A program made the translations under genes and the position numbers. The notes below the pieces were generated by a model. That model was not told the DNA's origin, ran no database searches, and worked only from the letters and a program-made list of their open reading frames with translations. Below, in pieces: positions 24,896-33,081 of a stretch of 64,000 nucleotides of DNA. Origin of the DNA: Deltaproteobacteria bacterium (GTDB taxonomy: Bacteria > Myxococcota > Myxococcia > Myxococcales > JAHFDP01); the NCBI GenBank assembly GCA_023248955.1, contig JAHFDP010000001.1, positions 88,511 to 152,510 of the forward strand. Direction: 5' to 3'. Within the stretch, counting starts at the first letter, position 1. Each line of letters opens with the position of its first letter.

Positions 24896-25984
24896 ATGCA
24901 GACGCTCATTTTGTTATCGTTGCTCCTCTCGATTTCGATTCCAACGTCGGCCAATGCCTCCGCGATAATCATCGTTCAGACGGGCAAGTTAACGGCACGC
25001 GCCCAAAAGCCCGTGACCGGCATTCAACAGGTCACCTTTAAACTTTTCGCGAACGCGCGCGGCGACGCTTCGGAAATGGCGCTGTGGGAAGAGACCTACG
25101 CGCTGCTCGTGGATGCGACCGGCGAGTACAAAGTTGAGCTCGGCGCGCAGAGCGACGACAGCGGAGCGACCAAGAAGAAACCACTCGACGCGGCGCTTTT
25201 TTCCAGCGGGGAGAAGCGGTATTTCGAGGTTTCCGTCGAGGGTGAAACGCTGAAGCCGCGGCTTGCGGTTGCGCAAGAAAAGGTGGCGGAGAAACCTCCT
25301 GTTGCCAAGACGGCCCCTGTTGCAGAAAAAACCACAGTTGCGGAGAAGACCGCGGTTCCCGAGCCAAAAATACCGCTGGAGCCGATGACCAAGCCGAAAC
25401 TAGCGGAACCTAAGGCCGAACGCCCGGCGCAAAAAGAAAAAATCGTCGCCGCGCCCGAGATTCCGGAGGCGAAACCGATCGCCGAAATCGTCACGCCTGT
25501 TGACGTGCCGCCCCTCCCTTCGCCCGCGCCGGTTGCACCACCCGCGCCAATCGAAGTGGCGGTGAAGGAAATCGAACTGCCGCCACCGCCGCCTGCGAAT
25601 TCAGGAGTCGCCTTTTTTCATACCAATGAAATGGGCAATTCTTTCGTTTTGGAAAGCGTGAACTATACGCTCGATGATTCGGTGATCTATGCGCACAAAG
25701 GCGCGGTGGAGCGCGACGAGCCGCTACAAATCTTCCAGGGGAAAGTGCCCTCCGGACCGCACCAACTCACGGTGAGCCTCGTTTATCACGGCGTCGATTT
25801 TCTGATTTTCAACTACCTCGATTCGTACCAATTCAGGATCCAATCTTCTTACAGCTTCAATACCGAGGACGGCAAAACAACCACGGTCAAAGTGGTCGGC
25901 TTTGATAACGGGGACATCACAACCGAGCTCAAAGACCGTCCCGCGGTGCGCTACGGCGTGGACACCAGCGCCGGCGCGCCTTAG
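24896..25984 (+). CDS. Secreted protein with Pro/Ala/Lys-rich linker and C-terminal beta domain (Myxococcota envelope family)
   Basis: This 362-residue protein has a Sec signal (ILLSLLLSISIPTSANASA), an N-terminal beta domain (about 23-125) with TGKLTARAQKPVTGIQQVTF and LWEETYALLVDATGEY, a long Pro/Ala/Lys/Glu linker (about 130-235) rich in VAEKT units, and a C-terminal beta domain (about 240-362) with NSFVLESVNYTLDD and TVKVVGFDNGDITTELKDRP. From memory, the last domain resembles proteins encoded beside gliding-motility and envelope genes in myxobacteria, often mislabelled as dihydrolipoamide acetyltransferases. It is probably periplasmic. Function unknown. Confidence 0.7.
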   Translation: MQTLILLSLLLSISIPTSANASAIIIVQTGKLTARAQKPVTGIQQVTFKLFANARGDASEMALWEETYALLVDATGEYKVELGAQSDDSGATKKKPLDAALFSSGEKRYFEVSVEGETLKPRLAVAQEKVAEKPPVAKTAPVAEKTTVAEKTAVPEPKIPLEPMTKPKLAEPKAERPAQKEKIVAAPEIPEAKPIAEIVTPVDVPPLPSPAPVAPPAPIEVAVKEIELPPPPPANSGVAFFHTNEMGNSFVLESVNYTLDDSVIYAHKGAVERDEPLQIFQGKVPSGPHQLTVSLVYHGVDFLIFNYLDSYQFRIQSSYSFNTEDGKTTTVKVVGFDNGDITTELKDRPAVRYGVDTSAGAP

Positions 25985-27126
25985 GTTTTTCTGATGCGGT
26001 CGAGCAGAATCCGCGCCACGCTCGCGGCGCCGTCTCTCGGAAATGGGCAGGCGCGCGTCGGTCGTGCAAGAAGCGTTTCCAAATAGGGCGCCCAATGCCC
26101 GGCGCGAAAATCTTCCGGCGGAATAAACGCCGCGGCGCCGTCCCGCTCCAATGCTTCGACCAGATTCGGATATTCGCGAAATTCGCCGCGCGAAGTGTAG
26201 AGAACGCGCGTTTCATTGATTAAGCACTCGCTGACGATTCCATATCCTGGTTTCGTTAGAACCACGTCGCTGGCATGAACGAGATCGGGATAGGAGAGTC
26301 CGCACATGGTTAAACGCGCATTTTCGATGGTGCGAAACCGCGAGGAGTGCGGCGTCGCGCTACTAACGGGCGGCGTCACCACGAACTGAAAGCGGCGAAG
26401 CTCGGGCACCTCGAGCGCCGCCGCATCGATGGCGCCGGCACCGAGGCCGCCGAAGGATAGCAACACCACCGGAACGTCCGAGGGAAGTCCGAGCCGATGG
26501 CGCGTTTCTCCACGGGAAACGGTGGATTCGCGCGCCACCAACGGCATGTCTTCAACGGCGCGAAAAGCAGCGGAGGAGACTGCGCCACCGTGAAACGGTA
26601 ACCGCAAAAGGCCGTCGGCCAGCGCATAGTCAGCAGAAAAGGAGTCGCGAATTTCGGCGAAACCGGGATGCGCATCGACGAAGGCATCGTAAATCCAGTC
26701 CCACGAAAAATTTCCAAACGCCAGCGCGGGAATTCCCACACGCCGTGCCGCAACAAAGGGGATGCCCGGCATATCCGCGACAATTAGTTTTGGTTGAAGC
26801 GCGTGCATCAATGCGACTTCTTGTTCAATCAGGCGCGGCCGCTCGCTCAAGTTCGCGCGACACGCCTCCAGGGTTTTTTTCAAGTCCTGCTGCAAGCTAT
26901 CGCTCTGAACAATGCCCAGATCGAGCCGCGCCGACGAGCGATCGCACGGCACACCGTCGAGCGCATTGGCACTGAACCAATCGGCCACCGCCGAACGAAC
27001 ATGCGCGCGCACGCGCTGGTCGAGTGCATTCAGCGCGCGAATCACCTGGTAGTCGCGCGAGGCATGGCCGAAACCATGGCTACTGGAATAGAAGAGAACG
27101 TCAATCACCGGAGTCCCATACCGCAT
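25981..27126 (-). CDS. Glycosyltransferase-like protein (MurG/GT-B type)
   Basis: About 381 residues from the ATG at 27124-27126; a GTG at 27106-27108 (VIDVLFYSSSHGFGHASRD) is also possible. The GT-B features are the N-terminal SHGFGHASR glycine loop, LIVADMPGIPFVAA, VLLSFGGLGAGAID at the start of the second Rossmann domain, and SDVVLTKPGYGIVSE, the donor-binding block seen in MurG and related glycosyltransferases. The acceptor is unknown. The start codon overlaps that of the divergent gene at 27125. Its 3' end overlaps the convergent secreted-protein gene by 4 bp. Confidence 0.8.
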   Translation of the reverse strand: MRYGTPVIDVLFYSSSHGFGHASRDYQVIRALNALDQRVRAHVRSAVADWFSANALDGVPCDRSSARLDLGIVQSDSLQQDLKKTLEACRANLSERPRLIEQEVALMHALQPKLIVADMPGIPFVAARRVGIPALAFGNFSWDWIYDAFVDAHPGFAEIRDSFSADYALADGLLRLPFHGGAVSSAAFRAVEDMPLVARESTVSRGETRHRLGLPSDVPVVLLSFGGLGAGAIDAAALEVPELRRFQFVVTPPVSSATPHSSRFRTIENARLTMCGLSYPDLVHASDVVLTKPGYGIVSECLINETRVLYTSRGEFREYPNLVEALERDGAAAFIPPEDFRAGHWAPYLETLLARPTRACPFPRDGAASVARILLDRIRKT

Positions 27127-27649
27127 GGACAACCATTTTGGTCAGGTCACACAGTTGCGCGCAAAGGAACGTGGCGGGCCGCCGCGTCTCTATTTTGCCT
27201 ATTCCACGGTGCTCGATCGCGCGGCCTTCGAGCAATGGCGCGCCGAGCATGGCTACACCGCGTTCAATTTGCCAGCCGGCGAAAAGGCCGAGGCGCTGGA
27301 CGTGTCGTTGGTCTTCGATTTTCCCTCGCGTTGGTGGGGCGGCCGCGTGGCGGGACTTTGCGATCAAGCGAACGCGCGCGTGCACGGACTCCTCTTCGAA
27401 ATCGCGGCGGAAGATTGGCCGATCGTGCAGCATAAAGAGGGCGCGGTCACCGGGATGAGCATCGAACGTAAGGTGCCGGTGCAGACGAGCAAAGGCATGT
27501 TTACGGCCACCGCGTTCACCACGCACCCCGACCGCGCCAGCCGCGACGGCGCCATCAGCGAACGGTTCATGGAAGCGCTCGAGCGTGGCGCGCGCAACGC
27601 CGGCCTCCCCGAGTCCTACGTGCAGGGTTTGCGCGGGTTGGCCCGTTAA
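27125..27649 (+). CDS. Gamma-glutamylcyclotransferase-like protein (AIG2/GGCT fold)
   Basis: This 174-residue protein contains LYFAYSTVLDRAAFEQW near residue 22, equivalent to the YFAYGSN opening of the GGCT fold, then ARVHGLLFEIAAEDW and VQHKEGAVTG, where the Glu of KEG matches the catalytic Glu of the family. GGCTs release 5-oxoproline from gamma-glutamyl peptides. The ATG gives 22 extra N-terminal residues and overlaps the divergent glycosyltransferase start, so the real start may lie further in (TTG near 27155). It ends 15 bp before the next gene. Confidence 0.78.
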   Translation: MDNHFGQVTQLRAKERGGPPRLYFAYSTVLDRAAFEQWRAEHGYTAFNLPAGEKAEALDVSLVFDFPSRWWGGRVAGLCDQANARVHGLLFEIAAEDWPIVQHKEGAVTGMSIERKVPVQTSKGMFTATAFTTHPDRASRDGAISERFMEALERGARNAGLPESYVQGLRGLAR

Positions 27650-27664
27650 GGCCTACTTGATATT

Positions 27665-29023
27665 ATGTCAATCAAGTATCCGGCGGGCTGGGACCGCTTT
27701 TACCGCGTGATCCGCCGCATTCCCAAGGGACGAATCGCGACCTACGGAGCCATTGCGCGCGCCGCTGGAGAGCCGCACTCCGCACGACAAGTTGGTTTCG
27801 CGCTTGCGGCGTTGCCGGCCTCTCCGCGTCCTACCGTTCCGTGGCAGCGCGTTTTGGGATCGCGCGCGCGGGGCTGGGCGGCGATCACGGTGCGCGACCC
27901 GCTGGGCGCGGCCGAGCAACGCGCGAAGCTAGAATCGGAAGGCGTTGTTTTCGACGCGCGAGGACGCGTGGCGCTGCAACGATTCGGATGGCACGCAATT
28001 CTTTTTCTGGCGTTCCTTTTTTCCGGTGCTGCGTCCGGTGCTCCGACCGCCCTACCCGATCAACCCCGCGGCCAATGCGTCCTCGACGAAGCGCACGCGC
28101 TCGACGCCGCCAGTTTTTCCGAGTTGGAACGTCTCTGTGAATCGCTCGATCGTTCCGGCGCGGGACAAATCGAAATCGCCGTCACCGCGGATTTGCGCGA
28201 TCGCAGCAAAGAGGAATTCGCAGTCGATCTTTCCAAGAAGTGGGGCATCGGTCACCGCGGAAAAGACGACGGACTGCTCGTCCTGCTCAAAGTCGGACCG
28301 CCGGGCCAACGCGGAATCAAGATCGAAGTCGGTTATGGACTCGAAGGAATTCTGCCCGATGGCAAAGTCGGGGCGATGCGCGATGCGGCGCTCCCCTTTT
28401 TGAAAAAGGCACAATGGGGGCCGGGGCTCGTTCAGCTCGTGACGTCGCTCATCGCCGTGGTGGCGGAAGACGCCAGCCACGGTGGCGCCGCCGCACGCGC
28501 ATCGGCGAACGCGTCGCGCGCCGGTAACGAAGCCCGAGACGCGCTGCTCGCACTCATTTTGTCGGCACTCTTTTTCGCGGCGCTCCTCGCGCTCTACGTT
28601 CGGCGACGCTTGCCGAGCAACACGCTGATCGGCGCAGGCGCGGCATTGGGCGGCGGGCTTGCGCTCTTGATGTGGATCACCGCGGTCGGCCTCGTCGCGT
28701 GGGCCGTGCTGGCCATCGGCGCCGCGGTCAACAGCTGGCTGCTTCTCTCGATCGCGCAGCACCGTTGCCCACGCTGCGGACGCTGGATGCTGCTCGAGGG
28801 ACGCGTGCTCGCCGAACCGACGCACTTCCGCGCGGGTGAAGCAGTGGATTTACAAAGCTGCGCGGCGTGCGGATACCAGCATCAGTTCACACGCATGCTG
28901 CAACCGTTTGGCGGGCCGTACGTCTCCGGAGGCGGTGGAGGATTCGGCGGTGGAGACGGCGGCGGATTTTCAGGTGGCGGCGGTGGCGGCTCGGGAGGCG
29001 GTGGGGCGGGTGGGGATTTTTAA
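27665..29023 (+). CDS. Fusion: alkyltransferase-like (ATL) domain plus TPM-domain membrane protein
   Basis: This 452-residue frame is a fusion. Residues about 1-110 are an alkyltransferase-like DNA-binding domain: IPKGRIATYGAIARAAG, ARQVGFAL, and PWQRVLGS, in which the alkyl-acceptor Cys of the PCHR motif is Trp. Such proteins flag O6-alkylguanine without repairing it. At the usual ATL end (ALQRFGW) the frame runs straight into a signal-peptide-like helix (ILFLAFLFSGAASG). A TPM domain follows (about 130-275, DDGLLVLLKVG), then membrane helices (about 290-345), a zinc ribbon (CPRCGRW...CAACGY) and a Gly-rich tail. No in-frame ATG exists at the join. Lost stop codon and true fusion are both possible. 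Confidence 0.8.
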   Translation: MSIKYPAGWDRFYRVIRRIPKGRIATYGAIARAAGEPHSARQVGFALAALPASPRPTVPWQRVLGSRARGWAAITVRDPLGAAEQRAKLESEGVVFDARGRVALQRFGWHAILFLAFLFSGAASGAPTALPDQPRGQCVLDEAHALDAASFSELERLCESLDRSGAGQIEIAVTADLRDRSKEEFAVDLSKKWGIGHRGKDDGLLVLLKVGPPGQRGIKIEVGYGLEGILPDGKVGAMRDAALPFLKKAQWGPGLVQLVTSLIAVVAEDASHGGAAARASANASRAGNEARDALLALILSALFFAALLALYVRRRLPSNTLIGAGAALGGGLALLMWITAVGLVAWAVLAIGAAVNSWLLLSIAQHRCPRCGRWMLLEGRVLAEPTHFRAGEAVDLQSCAACGYQHQFTRMLQPFGGPYVSGGGGGFGGGDGGGFSGGGGGGSGGGGAGGDF

Positions 29024-29032
29024 GACGCCTGA

Positions 29033-31309
29033 TCAGGTCGGGTTCGCGCCAACACAAGTGTCTTCCACGCACGTCAAGTTGTCATCGTTACAAACGCCGC
29101 TGACGCACGGCCCTCCAGCTTCGCCAGGCACCGCACTGGCATCCGATGAGCCCGCGTTCGCTACGCCGTCGTCGGGCACCTCTACCCCCTCCGAACCATC
29201 GCTCGCCGCCAACCCCTCGTCATCAGGAAGGGAGTCCTCGGCGGTCGCCGTGTCAAGAACACAGATAGGATCATCGCCAACACATGCTTCACCAATAGTT
29301 TCGTCGCAACTGAGGCTTTCGCAAGAGTCGTAAAGATCAGCGACATTCGGATCGTCTGGCAAATCCGAAAAGTCGAGATCGGGATTGAGATTCGGATCGG
29401 AATCCGGATCATCGACTTCATCCGCGGATAGGTCGGACGTCTCATCTGTATTGGCGCTGTCCGTCGCATCCGGTGGTGCATCGCTTATGGTGCTGTCGCT
29501 ACTTGATACGTCCCCCGGCAAGAGTGCTTCACTAGTGCTACTTGCCGAGGAATCTCCCGACCCGTCCGTTGGTTGATCGTTTTCCGCGACGACCTCGCTG
29601 TCATCGAGTGGTGCGTCAGCCAGCCTACTTAACTTGTATTGTTGCAACAGCGACTTGGCGCCAATCGCCCCGAACGCCAATTCGACGATGGAATTGGTCA
29701 TGCACGTGCCGTAATCGCGAATGGCCGTAGGAATCAGCTGGTTTGCATTGTCGTGAAAGGGCGCGCCGTTATGGCAAATGTTTTCTGGGTCGGAGACGGC
29801 AAGGTGGAGATTGGGATCCGCTAGTGCACCGGAGGCGGCCTTGGTGCATTCGGTCACAGCTCCACCGAGTCCAGAAGTCGCCAGATAAGTACTTCCCCCC
29901 ATTTGAATCAGCTCGAACGCTTTGTGCGCAACGACTAATGCCGTTGCGGCCTTACTGCCCGATTGTGCGAGTCGCTGCGCGAGACCGACAAGCCTGAGCG
30001 CGCCTCCCGGTAAAAACTGAGTGAGCGCGAGCTCCAGCATCTCTCGCCTCATCCGTTGCCAGAATTCCTTGGGCGCCAGAACGTCCGTGGTCCGGCACTG
30101 CGCTGAATGCAACGCATTAACGAGGCCCTGGGGTTGCGCGAAGCTCTGGAATTGCCGCTGTAGCGCCTTCCCCATCGTTGGACCGATGTCCTTGTGCGCC
30201 TTCGCCTGGGCTGCCACATACTCCCGCGCCATTCGTTCCTCTTCACGTGCGGAATTGGCTAGCGGCCGCGCATCGAATCCGAGGTCCTTAACGATGCTGT
30301 AGAGATCGCCGCAGGTACTGGCCGTAAGGCCGGCGTTAAAGATGCAACTGGCGGCATGGTTGTATTCTTGAAGTTTTGTGTAAATTCTCTGGCGGTTATC
30401 TAGCAGTTGCGCGCGAAGCGCCCCTTCAATATCGCCACCCGCAGCTCCGAGTTTCTTAATCTCTCGGTCAATTTGCCCCGCCGGATCGTTCGAAAGTGGG
30501 GACAATTGAATCAGCGCGACGCCTCGCATCTTTTCGCCCAGGAGCCAAGGCGCCTCACGCAAAAGATCTTGGCGCATTTCCTCGAGCTCTTCGCGCGTGC
30601 AGGCCCGGGGAATCTTTGCATTATTGCAGCTGCGCTCCGGGTGGTACCTCTCGAACCACCAAAAGAGCGAGTTATCAAAAATGTATTTCTTGGTACGTTG
30701 GACCATCGCGCCCCAGGTTCCCAAGTAGTGGCGACAAGTCGCTCGGAGCCGGATGACCCAACGATCGGATTCGACCACGAACTTACTCGCCAGGCCGCCC
30801 TCCGGAAGGACTTCCTGGCCGAGCAAAACATCGATGGCAGCCATGGCTTCGATCGCGCCCAGCGCCGCGGCGCGGACAGCATTGGCCTGGTAGTACACGT
30901 CGGCAATCACCTTGCGGCGATTGGCGTCGTCCATGTCCTTGAACTGACTGTTCTGAATAATGCACGTGCTAATGGCCAGTGGATCAAGCCCGAGACGGCT
31001 GTAATTGTCCACCGCCAAAAGCTTTTCGAATTCACTCGCATTCTTAAAAACGTTACCGGTAATCGCAAAGCAGGCATCCGGTACGTTCCCGCCGCTGTTA
31101 TAATTGTCCTGCATCGCCCGAACGGGGCACCCCAGGTACCTCGGGTCGCCAATCAAATTTGGGTCATCGGTTAGGTGTAGCGATCCCACCGCACGGAATC
31201 CCTCGTCTCTAAGCGCGCTTGAGCTCTTGCCCTTCGGAGATTTCTTGCTGTGACAAAACGCCTGGGAAGAAAGAAGCACTACAACCGCCAATCGCATCGC
31301 TGGTCGCAT
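29033..31309 (-). CDS. Large secreted protein of unknown function with acidic Asp/Ser-rich tail
   Basis: This 758-residue protein has a signal or lipoprotein-like N-terminus (LAVVVLLSSQAFCHSKK, Cys about residue 19), a long mainly helical domain (about 40-560) with scattered Cys residues, and a C-terminal 180 residues dominated by Asp, Ser, Glu and Pro (DEVDDPDSDPNLNPDLDFSD), ending in Cys pairs (CVSGVCNDDNLTCVEDTC) like a small disulfide module. No family was recognised. Base composition is lower in GC than in flanking genes. The similarly built gene at 31324-32934 lies immediately upstream (14-bp gap), so they form an operon. Confidence 0.75.
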   Translation of the reverse strand: MRPAMRLAVVVLLSSQAFCHSKKSPKGKSSSALRDEGFRAVGSLHLTDDPNLIGDPRYLGCPVRAMQDNYNSGGNVPDACFAITGNVFKNASEFEKLLAVDNYSRLGLDPLAISTCIIQNSQFKDMDDANRRKVIADVYYQANAVRAAALGAIEAMAAIDVLLGQEVLPEGGLASKFVVESDRWVIRLRATCRHYLGTWGAMVQRTKKYIFDNSLFWWFERYHPERSCNNAKIPRACTREELEEMRQDLLREAPWLLGEKMRGVALIQLSPLSNDPAGQIDREIKKLGAAGGDIEGALRAQLLDNRQRIYTKLQEYNHAASCIFNAGLTASTCGDLYSIVKDLGFDARPLANSAREEERMAREYVAAQAKAHKDIGPTMGKALQRQFQSFAQPQGLVNALHSAQCRTTDVLAPKEFWQRMRREMLELALTQFLPGGALRLVGLAQRLAQSGSKAATALVVAHKAFELIQMGGSTYLATSGLGGAVTECTKAASGALADPNLHLAVSDPENICHNGAPFHDNANQLIPTAIRDYGTCMTNSIVELAFGAIGAKSLLQQYKLSRLADAPLDDSEVVAENDQPTDGSGDSSASSTSEALLPGDVSSSDSTISDAPPDATDSANTDETSDLSADEVDDPDSDPNLNPDLDFSDLPDDPNVADLYDSCESLSCDETIGEACVGDDPICVLDTATAEDSLPDDEGLAASDGSEGVEVPDDGVANAGSSDASAVPGEAGGPCVSGVCNDDNLTCVEDTCVGANPT

Positions 31310-31323
31310 GGGCCTTTTTCTAA

Positions 31324-32934
31324 CTAAGCGCCGGTATCTGTTGAATCTGTCGAGGCTGTCTGATCGCTTCCGTCGCCATTGTCGGCCGTTTGGTCGAGGG
31401 TTGCATTCGGATCATTCGCGAGAGGATCGTCGACGGAGCTCTCGGCATCCGCAATTTCCGTTTGATCCCCGAGATCGTCATCGTAGGTAATGCCTAAATC
31501 GTCGAGGTCTTGATCCGATAGATTGTCGTAGTCGTCCTCCGCCGGATCGCTGACGCCGCCATAGTCAACGGGAATGTTCGGGTCGTCATAAAACGCAACG
31601 AGGTCATCGTTATTATCGACATTATCGGCCTCACTACCGTCACTTTGGGTGCCGTCACCAGTCGACGACCCGTCATCAGGTGGAGGGGGGTCGTCAGCGA
31701 TCCGAATCGCCACTGTTGTATCCGAAATTACGTTTCCAAGAAGTCCTTTAAGAAGACCTTTGAGCTCACCGGTACTGTTGAAATAGATTTCATATTCAGC
31801 GAAGTGCGCTTTCATGAATTGAGTGAACGCACCGTTGGTGATCTCCTCGGCGCCGTATGAAAATTCTTGGCCATCAACAGTTTTGAAGATCGCCCGCGAT
31901 CCGGATTTTCGGAAAAATGGACCCGAATCGCCGGCGGCATTCATAATAAGGTGGGAAACGCCGGATTCTCGCACGGTTCGTATCCATTCTGGCATCTGTG
32001 CAAGCACTTTTGTCTTGGGATTCTGGACGATGCTTCCAGCGATGTTCCGGATGAAATACTCCGCGCTTCCTGGGTCTCGATTAGTAAATGGTCTTCCGCC
32101 TTTCAACCAGCGTTGGAGATCGTAAGCCAATTCCCCAAGCCCGCTATCAACTCCGAGGGCGGCGTGCGGTTCCGCAAACGCAAAAAGCGTCGGGCGTATC
32201 CGCACGGAAACGTGCATGGCCATGAATGCTTCCAGCGGCGAATCGATAAGGCCGGCCCCATTTGTCCAGAACTCTTGGACGAATGACTTTCCGTTTCCCT
32301 TTTTAGCAAACAGGTTAATCATGTTTTGCAAACCGACGCCCGGAGACCCGTTGGCAAGCTTGCCCAACTCACTGCCCATGAGCGCGCTGTAGGCCTTCAC
32401 CGTGTCGCCGTAAACCTCGCCGGCGAAGCTTGGCAGTCGGCGCATGACCGTGACTTCGGTTGTTCGCAGAATGAAGTACTGCGTAAAAAAGTCCTCCGCA
32501 GCATCTTGCGAAAGGCCGCTCTCCGTCCATTTCTTGATTAGCCCAGGTTTCGCCATCACCACACGTGCGGCGGCGGCATTCATCTTTTTGAGCAGGGCTT
32601 CCGCTTCAGGTTGCGCCTTCGCGTTCTGGTAGATCTTTGTAACGGTCGCTTCGAATTCGTCAGGAGAAACGGTCTTGAACCGGAACCATTTCTTTAAGCG
32701 GAAAACGTTCTCCCCCGGTTTGTTCCCGAGCCATTTGGCAAAGCCAGCGAAGAACGTTTTCTTGCAACCTTCACAATCGTCGAACTCCGTCACCAGCTCC
32801 TTCACCAGAGCCTTCATATCGGAGAGTTCCGCGGCGCTGATGGCACTGCCGCTGGCCGAGGATTTCTTGGCCGATTTTCCGCAGAAAGTCTGGGTCACCA
32901 GCAGGACGAGCGCCGCTACGCGAACGAATCTCAT
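31324..32934 (-). CDS. Secreted protein of unknown function with acidic tail, partner of 29033-31309
   Basis: From the ATG at 32932-32934 (GGAGGG just upstream) the protein is 536 residues. A lipoprotein-like signal (ALVLLVTQTFCGKS, Cys about residue 17) resembles that of its neighbour (SSQAFCHSKK). A helical domain (about 25-410) contains one CEGC pair. The C-terminal 125 residues are almost all Asp, Ser, Asn, Gly and Thr (DDLGITYDDDLGDQTEIAD). No enzymatic motif is visible. It precedes the 758-residue protein on the same strand and diverges from the M16 peptidase operon. The shared layout suggests co-secreted, possibly metal-binding, surface proteins; this is inference. Confidence 0.75.
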   Translation of the reverse strand: MRFVRVAALVLLVTQTFCGKSAKKSSASGSAISAAELSDMKALVKELVTEFDDCEGCKKTFFAGFAKWLGNKPGENVFRLKKWFRFKTVSPDEFEATVTKIYQNAKAQPEAEALLKKMNAAAARVVMAKPGLIKKWTESGLSQDAAEDFFTQYFILRTTEVTVMRRLPSFAGEVYGDTVKAYSALMGSELGKLANGSPGVGLQNMINLFAKKGNGKSFVQEFWTNGAGLIDSPLEAFMAMHVSVRIRPTLFAFAEPHAALGVDSGLGELAYDLQRWLKGGRPFTNRDPGSAEYFIRNIAGSIVQNPKTKVLAQMPEWIRTVRESGVSHLIMNAAGDSGPFFRKSGSRAIFKTVDGQEFSYGAEEITNGAFTQFMKAHFAEYEIYFNSTGELKGLLKGLLGNVISDTTVAIRIADDPPPPDDGSSTGDGTQSDGSEADNVDNNDDLVAFYDDPNIPVDYGGVSDPAEDDYDNLSDQDLDDLGITYDDDLGDQTEIADAESSVDDPLANDPNATLDQTADNGDGSDQTASTDSTDTGA

Positions 32935-33081
32935 ACGCCCTCCGAAAGACTGCAATCAGGTGTATAGAAGGTGTGCGGACAAGCTGTCGGGCTAGTCTAC
33001 CACAGAAGAAACCATCGGCCGTTGCACCGCTCCCCCCCAGAGTGCTATCGCCGCGACCATTTCCAAAAGAAAGGTTTCGCG

